NCBI GenBank assembly: GCA_900766915.1
Contig: CAAFXE010000138.1
Location: forward strand, 1 to 27,427
Direction: 5' to 3'
DNA length: 27,427 nucleotides
Source: Lachnospiraceae bacterium
Lineage (GTDB): Bacteria; Bacillota; Clostridia; Lachnospirales; Lachnospiraceae
This document shows positions 23,218 to 27,427 of the stretch, in pieces (the first letter of the stretch is position 1; every line of letters begins with the position of its first letter). The notes beneath the pieces are model-generated. The model saw nothing but the letters and a program-made list of their open reading frames with translations, ran no database searches and had not been told where the DNA came from. Made by a program: the position numbers and the translations under genes.

Positions 23218-23841
23218 ATGTTAATTACACAGTTAAAATCAAAGGAAACATTTCAGTCCCTTATCAGTGGTAAAGTATTTGTCATCAACTGTCATGGATG
23301 TAAGGAAGTGTCCTTCCCGGAAGCAGAAGCTTTAGAACTTGTAAAGGAACTGGAAGAGGGCGGAAACCTTGCAGGTACCATGACAACTGATTATATTTGC
23401 AACCCTGAAAATATGAAGCTTCGCCTGGAAAAACACATGGGAGAGATCGAAAAAGCAGATATGGTGCTGGTTCTTTCCTGCGGCGTTGGTGTACAGACTG
23501 TTGCGGAATATTTAGAAGGCAAAAAGGTTTGTGCAGGCTGCGATACCTATCCGCTGCCGGGTTATCAGGGTGTGACACCGCTGGAGCATGACTGCGATCA
23601 GTGTGGTGAGTGCTACTTAAATCTCACCGGTGGGATTTGCCCAATCACTGCCTGCTCCAAGAGTCTGGTAAACGGACAGTGCGGCGGTTCCAAGAACGGA
23701 AAATGTGAAGTGGACCCGGATATGGAATGCGGTTGGGAACGTATTTACAGACGATTAGAACAGTTAGGCCGTCTGGATGTTTTAAAATGCCCGACCCAGG
23801 TTCGTAACTTCGCTACGGATGACGAAGTGTCCAAAGAATAA
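23218..23841 (+). CDS. metV: MetV, iron-sulfur / zinc subunit of methylene-THF reductase
   Basis: Cytoplasmic protein of 207 residues and partner of MetF; in acetogens MetV carries Fe-S and Zn and relays electrons to the flavin of MetF. Cys motifs are visible: NCHGCKE, DYICNPE, SCGVGVQTVAE, CDQCGECYLNLTGGICPI, CSKSLVNGQCGG, NGKCEVDPDMECGWE. The whole length aligns with the N-terminal domain of the preceding fusion, and 32 bases are identical (21705-21736 and 23653-23684), indicating duplication. The ATG lies one base after the upstream stop, with GGGGGATGAAG as ribosome-binding region, so translation is coupled. Confidence 0.9.
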   Translation: MLITQLKSKETFQSLISGKVFVINCHGCKEVSFPEAEALELVKELEEGGNLAGTMTTDYICNPENMKLRLEKHMGEIEKADMVLVLSCGVGVQTVAEYLEGKKVCAGCDTYPLPGYQGVTPLEHDCDQCGECYLNLTGGICPITACSKSLVNGQCGGSKNGKCEVDPDMECGWERIYRRLEQLGRLDVLKCPTQVRNFATDDEVSKE

Positions 23842-23867
23842 ATTTTTAAGATTAGGAGCAATCTATC

Positions 23868-24746
23868 ATGAGAATTACAGAAAAATTTGATCGCGGTGAA
23901 TTTGTAGTAACAGCGGAAGTAGGACCGCCAAAAGGGATCCACATTGAACATTTATTAGAAGAAGCAAAAACATATTTAAGCGGAATTACAGCAGTAAACG
24001 TAACAGATAATCAGTCTTCTGTTATGCGTCTTGGTTCCCTTGCTACCTGTAAGGCCTTAAAGGATGAAGGACTGACACCAATCTATCAGCTGACCTGTCG
24101 TGACAGAAACCGTATCGGTCTTCAGTCAGACCTTTTAAGTGCAGCTATGTTTGGTATTGATAATATCTTATGTTTAACTGGTGACCATACAAAATTAGGA
24201 GATCACCCACAGGCAAAACCGGTATTTGATCTTGATTCTGTTTCCCTGCTTCATACAGTAAAAAGACTGGAGGAAGGCTTTGACCTTGGCGGAAACGAAC
24301 TGGTAGGAGAACCTCCGAAATTTGCAAAGGGTGCCGTAGTTTCTCCATGCAGCGATTCCGTGGATGCACAGCTTGCAAAAATGGAAAGAAAGGTTCAGGC
24401 CGGTGCAGAATATTTCCAGACACAGGCTGTTTTTGAACCGGAAAAATTCATTGAATTTATGGAAAAAGCAAAACAGTTTGGAAAACCTGTACAGCTTGGT
24501 GTGATTATTCCGAAAAATGTAGGTATGTGCAGATACATGAATGCCAATGTAGCCGGTATCCATGTTCCGGAATCTATGATCGAAGAGCTGAAGGCTGACA
24601 AAGAAAAGACAAAAGCCGGTATCACAGGTGTTGAGATCGCAGCACGCATTATTAAAGAATGTAAACCATACTGCCAGGGTGTTCACATCATGGCTCTTGG
24701 CTGGGAAGCTAAAGTACCGGATCTTTTAAAGCTTGCGGAAATTTAA
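23868..24746 (+). CDS. metF: MetF, methylene-tetrahydrofolate reductase
   Basis: Flavin-dependent TIM-barrel enzyme of 292 residues that reduces 5,10-methylene-THF to 5-methyl-THF in the methyl branch of the Wood-Ljungdahl pathway. Family motifs are VVTAEVGPPKG at the first strand, AVNVTDNQSSVMRLGSLATC, PIYQLTCRDRNRIGLQSDLL, NILCLTGDHTKLGDHPQAKPVFDLDSV and YFQTQAVFEPEKF. An AGGAG site lies ahead of the ATG, 26 bases after metV. The length suits the short acetogen form, which needs MetV. With the RnfC2 fusion it makes an NADH-linked complex. Confidence 0.96.
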   Translation: MRITEKFDRGEFVVTAEVGPPKGIHIEHLLEEAKTYLSGITAVNVTDNQSSVMRLGSLATCKALKDEGLTPIYQLTCRDRNRIGLQSDLLSAAMFGIDNILCLTGDHTKLGDHPQAKPVFDLDSVSLLHTVKRLEEGFDLGGNELVGEPPKFAKGAVVSPCSDSVDAQLAKMERKVQAGAEYFQTQAVFEPEKFIEFMEKAKQFGKPVQLGVIIPKNVGMCRYMNANVAGIHVPESMIEELKADKEKTKAGITGVEIAARIIKECKPYCQGVHIMALGWEAKVPDLLKLAEI

Positions 24747-24806
24747 TAAAATATAGAAGCATATAGTAAGTTGTCGTTTTTCGTTGCTGGAACGGATTGA
24801 ACAGCA

Positions 24807-24849
24807 ATTGATTTTCGGCAGCTTTCTGCCTTTTATAAAGAAAATCGAT
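24807..24849 (+). terminator. terminator within a nested stem after metF
   Basis: GGCAG (24817-24821) pairs with CTGCC (24826-24830), followed by TTTT. Around it, ATTGATTTTC (24807-24816) can pair with GAAAATCGAT (24840-24849), one G-U included. A further small stem, TTGCTG/CAGCAA (24784-24789 with 24802-24807), precedes it. It ends the metF operon and separates it from the nickel/CODH operon. No gene is seen in 24747-25040; that stretch holds this structure and the next promoter. Confidence 0.55.
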
Positions 24850-24904
24850 GATGTTTCTATCATAAAAATAATAAATAACCTATAGACATTATCAAAAAAA
24901 TAGA

Positions 24905-24933
24905 TTGCGGAATATCCCCTGATGGGGTATAAT
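24905..24933 (+). promoter_or_regulatory. promoter with CCCC-TGAT-GGGG operator, upstream of the nickel/CODH operon
   Basis: TTGCGG (24905-24910), a 17-base spacer and TATAAT (24928-24933) make a good promoter. The spacer holds the near-palindrome TATCCCCTGATGGGGTATA, so a bound repressor would block polymerase. It matches the operator-like element at 21147-21157. Transcription would start near 24940 with a leader of about 100 bases in which nothing is recognised. Confidence 0.7.
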
Positions 24934-25040
24934 GTAGAAAATGTGAAAATATTAACAAGTAGATAATCAGCAGCATTGGGGATACCACGCTGTCTTTCTG
25001 TATGTAAAAATGTTTTCAGGATACACAAGGAGGTGGAAAG

Positions 25041-25391
25041 ATGCATCACGTACATGACGAACATTGCAGCTGTGGCTGCGGCGGACACGATCACGGACAT
25101 GAACATCATCACGATCACGACCATGATTGCGGATGTGGACATGACCATGAACACGAACATCATGAGGGATGTGGCTGCGGCTGCGGTGGACAACAGACAC
25201 CGGATGAAGATACAGCAGTCCTGTCTTATATGCTCGACCATAACAGACATCATGCGTTAGAACTGAAAGAAATTGCAGCACATTTAAGAGAGGCCGGTAA
25301 GGATGAAGCGGCAGCTCAGATTGAAAAAGGTGTGGAAGATTTCGAAAAAGGCAACATGAGATTAAGCATTGCTCTGTCTCTTGTAAAATAA
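25041..25391 (+). CDS. His/Cys-rich metal-binding protein, CooJ-like nickel chaperone candidate
   Basis: 116 residues. The first 52 contain 17 His and 8 Cys, arranged as His-Asp/His-Glu runs between CxCxC-type blocks (CSCGCGG, DCGCG, GCGCGCGG). Residues about 56-116 form a helical domain (SYMLDHNRHHALELKEIAAHLREA and GNMRLSIALSLVK). AAGGAGGTGG gives a strong ribosome-binding site. It heads the operon before CooT, CooC and CO dehydrogenase, the place where R. rubrum has CooJ, a His-rich nickel chaperone; but CooJ carries its His run at the C-terminus and I see no sequence relation to the helical domain, so it may be an independent invention. Proposed role: storing or delivering Ni(II) for the CODH C-cluster. 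Inferred from composition and context. Confidence 0.8.
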   Translation: MHHVHDEHCSCGCGGHDHGHEHHHDHDHDCGCGHDHEHEHHEGCGCGCGGQQTPDEDTAVLSYMLDHNRHHALELKEIAAHLREAGKDEAAAQIEKGVEDFEKGNMRLSIALSLVK

Positions 25392-25418
25392 CAGATTTAG
25401 TATACGGAGGTGATATCC

Positions 25419-25613
25419 ATGTGCTTAGCAACCGTATATGGAAAGAAGAATGACACAGAAAGTGTTATCTTAAAAAATGCCAGCCGCATTGATGTGGATG
25501 GTAAAAAAATTGTCATTCGTGACATTATTGGCATGGAAACCGTGGTAGAAGGAGAAATCCTGATGGTTGACCTTGCCAATGCAGTGGTTCAGATTGCAGT
25601 CACTGCAGAGTAG
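25419..25613 (+). CDS. cooT: CooT-family nickel-binding protein
   Basis: Small protein of 64 residues beginning Met-Cys-Leu-Ala. Cys2 is the Ni(II) ligand in R. rubrum CooT, a dimeric nickel accessory protein for CO dehydrogenase. The body (KNASRIDVDGKKIVIRDIIG, VVEGEILMVDLANAVVQI) is the compact beta fold of the family and the length is normal. ATG 25419 is chosen because GGAGG (25406-25410) is eight bases upstream and because Cys must be residue 2; an in-frame GTG at 25410 overlaps the ribosome-binding site. It lies between the His-rich protein and CooC. Confidence 0.9.
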   Translation: MCLATVYGKKNDTESVILKNASRIDVDGKKIVIRDIIGMETVVEGEILMVDLANAVVQIAVTAE

Positions 25614-25628
25614 AAAGGAGGGTGCCAG

Positions 25629-26399
25629 ATGGCGCATGTGATCGCAGTCGCAGGAAAAGGCGGTGTAGGGAAGACCACATTATGTGGAATGTTGATTCAA
25701 TACCTTGGTGAAAAGGGAAAAGGACCGGTACTGGCAGTAGATGCAGATGCCAATTCCAACCTGAACGAAGTTTTAGGCGTGGAAGTGGATATGACATTGG
25801 GAGATATCCGTGAGGAGATTGCCAGAGCGGAAATGAGCACAGTTTCTCCGATACCGGCCGGTATGACAAAAGCAGATTATGCAGAGTATCAGTTTAATTC
25901 GGCAATTGTTGAAGAAGACGATTACGACCTTTTGGTGATGGGACGTACCCAGGGCAAAGGTTGTTACTGCTATGTGAATGGTCTTTTACAGACACAGTTG
26001 GCAAAGGTTCAAAATACGTATCCGTATATCGTCGTTGATAACGAGGCTGGTATGGAACATATCAGCAGGGGAGTCCTTCCGAGTATGGAAACAGCGATTT
26101 TGGTCAGCGACTGTTCCAGAAGAGGCATTCAGGCAGTTGGCAGAATTGCAAAATTGATCGAAGAATGCGAATTGCATCCGAAAACGGTTGGCTTGATCGT
26201 TAACCGTGCACCAAATGGTGAGTTAAATGACGGCATCAGAGAGGAAATTGAGCTTCAGGGCTTACATTTATTAGGTGTCGTTCCACAGGATGACGGGGTG
26301 TATGCGTGTGACTGTGCAGGCCAGCCTACCAGCAAGCTTCCTTCCGATTCACCTGTGAAAAAAGCCTTATATCAGATTTTGGACAACTTGAATTTTTAA
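25629..26399 (+). CDS. cooC: CooC, nickel-dependent maturation ATPase for CO dehydrogenase
   Basis: Cytoplasmic MinD/SIMIBI-class ATPase of 256 residues that uses ATP to help insert nickel into the C-cluster of CO dehydrogenase. Deviant Walker A GKGGVGKTT at 9-17 includes the signature Lys10. Cys112 and Cys114 in GCYCYVN are the metal-binding CxC pair of CooC dimers. DNEAGMEHISRG is the Walker B/switch region typical of CooC. AAAGGAGGGTG precedes the ATG. It follows cooT by 15 bases and precedes the CODH gene. Confidence 0.95.
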   Translation: MAHVIAVAGKGGVGKTTLCGMLIQYLGEKGKGPVLAVDADANSNLNEVLGVEVDMTLGDIREEIARAEMSTVSPIPAGMTKADYAEYQFNSAIVEEDDYDLLVMGRTQGKGCYCYVNGLLQTQLAKVQNTYPYIVVDNEAGMEHISRGVLPSMETAILVSDCSRRGIQAVGRIAKLIEECELHPKTVGLIVNRAPNGELNDGIREEIELQGLHLLGVVPQDDGVYACDCAGQPTSKLPSDSPVKKALYQILDNLNF

Positions 26400-26477
26400 G
26401 GTGTATTCAAACTATCTACTCCCGGGGAGACGGGAAAAAGATCTCCAACAGCTCAGTATTAGAAAAAGGAGGTTAAT
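26400..26477 (+). other. short gap with a weak hairpin before the CODH gene
   Basis: Contains the near-palindrome CTCCCGGGGAG (26418-26428) and an alternative stem GGAGA (26426-26430) / TCTCC (26442-26446). No -10 box or T-run accompanies them, so neither a promoter nor a terminator is claimed. It may adjust mRNA processing or stability between cooC and the CODH gene. Confidence 0.3.
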
Positions 26478-27427
26478 ATGAGCGAATTTAAATTAACTAC
26501 ATATGAAGAAAACGAAGCTGCGACTGCCAGACTTCTGGAAACAGCAGCAAAAGTTGGTGCTGACACCTGGCAGTTACGTGTAAAAAACCAGACACCACAT
26601 TGTAAATTCGGTGAACAGGGTGTTTGCTGCCGTATCTGTTCTATGGGTCCTTGCCGTGTGACACCAAAGTCACCGCGCGGTATCTGTGGATGTGATGTGC
26701 ACGGTATCGTAGGAAGAAACTTCCTTCGTTTCACAGCAGCAGGATCTGCGACACATTCCGATCATGGACGTGAAATCTGCCATACCTTATATCAGACATC
26801 AGCAGATGGTCCTTACAAGGTAAGTGATCCTGAAAAGCTGATCCGCATTGCAAAAGAATGGGGCGTTGAAACAGAAGGTAAAGACATTTACGATCTGGCT
26901 CATGAAGTTGCAGAGATGGCATTGTCAGAATATGGTAAACCATTCGGAACACAGAGATTCTTAAAAAGAGCACCACAGCACACTCAGGAAATCTGGGCAA
27001 GAGAAGCAATTGAACCACGTGCCATTGACCGCGAAGTGGCTCAGGCATTACATATGACACACATGGGATGTTCTTCCAAACCGGAAGCACTTGTGAGACA
27101 GGCCTTAAGATGCGGTCTTTCCGATGGCTGGGGCGGATCTATGGCTGGTACAGAGTTCTCTGACGTCCTTTTCGGAACACCGAAGCCAATGGATACAGAA
27201 GCAAACCTCGGTGTTATGGAAAAAGACATGGTTAACATCGTTGTTCATGGACATGATCCATCTCTTTCCGAAAAAATCGTAGAGTGGTCTGAAACAAAAG
27301 AAATGATCGACCTTGCAAAAGAAATGGGTGCCAAGGGCATCAACATCTGTGGTGTTTGCTGTACTTCCAACGAAGTAGCGATGCGTCACGGAGTTCCAAT
27401 GGCAGGTAACTTCTTCCAGCAGGAAAA
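26478..27427 (+). CDS. acsA: anaerobic Ni-Fe CO dehydrogenase catalytic subunit, 3' truncated by the window
   Basis: The first 316 codons of a gene of normally about 630; the reading frame is open to the end of the window. The enzyme interconverts CO and CO2 and in acetogens forms a complex with acetyl-CoA synthase. Visible Fe-S ligands are Cys42, 50, 51, 54, 59 and 70 in CKFGEQGVCCRICSMGPC...GICG (D- and B-cluster region). The C-cluster region starts with VHGHDPSLSE (His257/259) and NICGVCCTSNE (Cys291 onward). ATG 26478 has an ideal AAGGAGG at 26466-26472. It follows cooC by 78 bases in the nickel accessory operon. Whether it is AcsA (with ACS) or a stand-alone CooS cannot be told from this part; the neighbouring methyl-branch genes favour AcsA. 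Confidence 0.95.
   Translation, partial: MSEFKLTTYEENEAATARLLETAAKVGADTWQLRVKNQTPHCKFGEQGVCCRICSMGPCRVTPKSPRGICGCDVHGIVGRNFLRFTAAGSATHSDHGREICHTLYQTSADGPYKVSDPEKLIRIAKEWGVETEGKDIYDLAHEVAEMALSEYGKPFGTQRFLKRAPQHTQEIWAREAIEPRAIDREVAQALHMTHMGCSSKPEALVRQALRCGLSDGWGGSMAGTEFSDVLFGTPKPMDTEANLGVMEKDMVNIVVHGHDPSLSEKIVEWSETKEMIDLAKEMGAKGINICGVCCTSNEVAMRHGVPMAGNFFQQE

Noticed and set aside
24726..25431. Minus-strand open frames across the His-rich gene
   Set aside because: They mirror the repetitive His/Asp codons; no ribosome-binding site or protein-like composition supports them.
26418..26428. CTCCCGGGGAG as a third copy of the C-tract/G-tract operator
   Set aside because: The tract is shorter and differently centred and no -10 box is nearby.

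Overview
The window looks like chromosomal DNA of a low-to-medium G+C Gram-positive gut acetogen of the Lachnospiraceae (a Blautia-like organism is my best guess). The reasons are the strong AGGAGG ribosome-binding sites, several TTG starts, type IV pilus genes without a secretin, and Wood-Ljungdahl genes (methylene-tetrahydrofolate reductase and CO dehydrogenase with nickel accessory proteins). Species assignment is inference. All genes are on the + strand.

Region 1 (1-5385) is accessory and regulatory. It holds a lone tyrosine recombinase, a frameshifted PD-(D/E)XK (Rpn-like) nuclease gene with a ribosome-binding site buried in a hairpin, a LytTR-PAS regulator with an unusual domain order, and a seven-helix membrane protein with a degenerate GGDEF and an intact c-di-GMP phosphodiesterase (EAL) domain, followed by a clear terminator. 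Copies of a GGGAC-type hairpin repeat occur here and inside region 2.

Region 2 (5386-21138) is a type IV pilus locus. From an extended -10 promoter come a major-type prepilin, a hairpin repeat, a probable second promoter, an atypical prepilin-like protein, the prepilin peptidase PilD, PilM, PilN, PilO, a giant protein of 3,034 residues with a prepilin N-terminus and an adhesin-like body, and three minor prepilins resembling PilX, PilV and PilW/GspJ. The extension and retraction ATPases (PilB, PilT) and the platform protein PilC are absent from the window and must be encoded elsewhere if the machine works. The giant pilin sits beside the minor pilins, where a tip adhesin of the PilY1 kind would be expected, so the locus may encode a pilus whose tip adhesin is fused directly to a pilin stem.

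Region 3 (21139-27427) is C1 metabolism. The first operon encodes an unusual fusion of a MetV domain to RnfC2, then a free-standing MetV, then MetF; together they form an NADH-linked methylene-tetrahydrofolate reductase. The second operon encodes a His/Cys-rich protein (CooJ-like in composition), CooT, CooC and the start of the catalytic CO dehydrogenase subunit, which runs off the end. Both operons start from promoters that carry a C-tract/G-tract near-palindrome just before the -10 box, which suggests a shared repressor, possibly of the metal-sensing CsoR/RcnR/InrS family.
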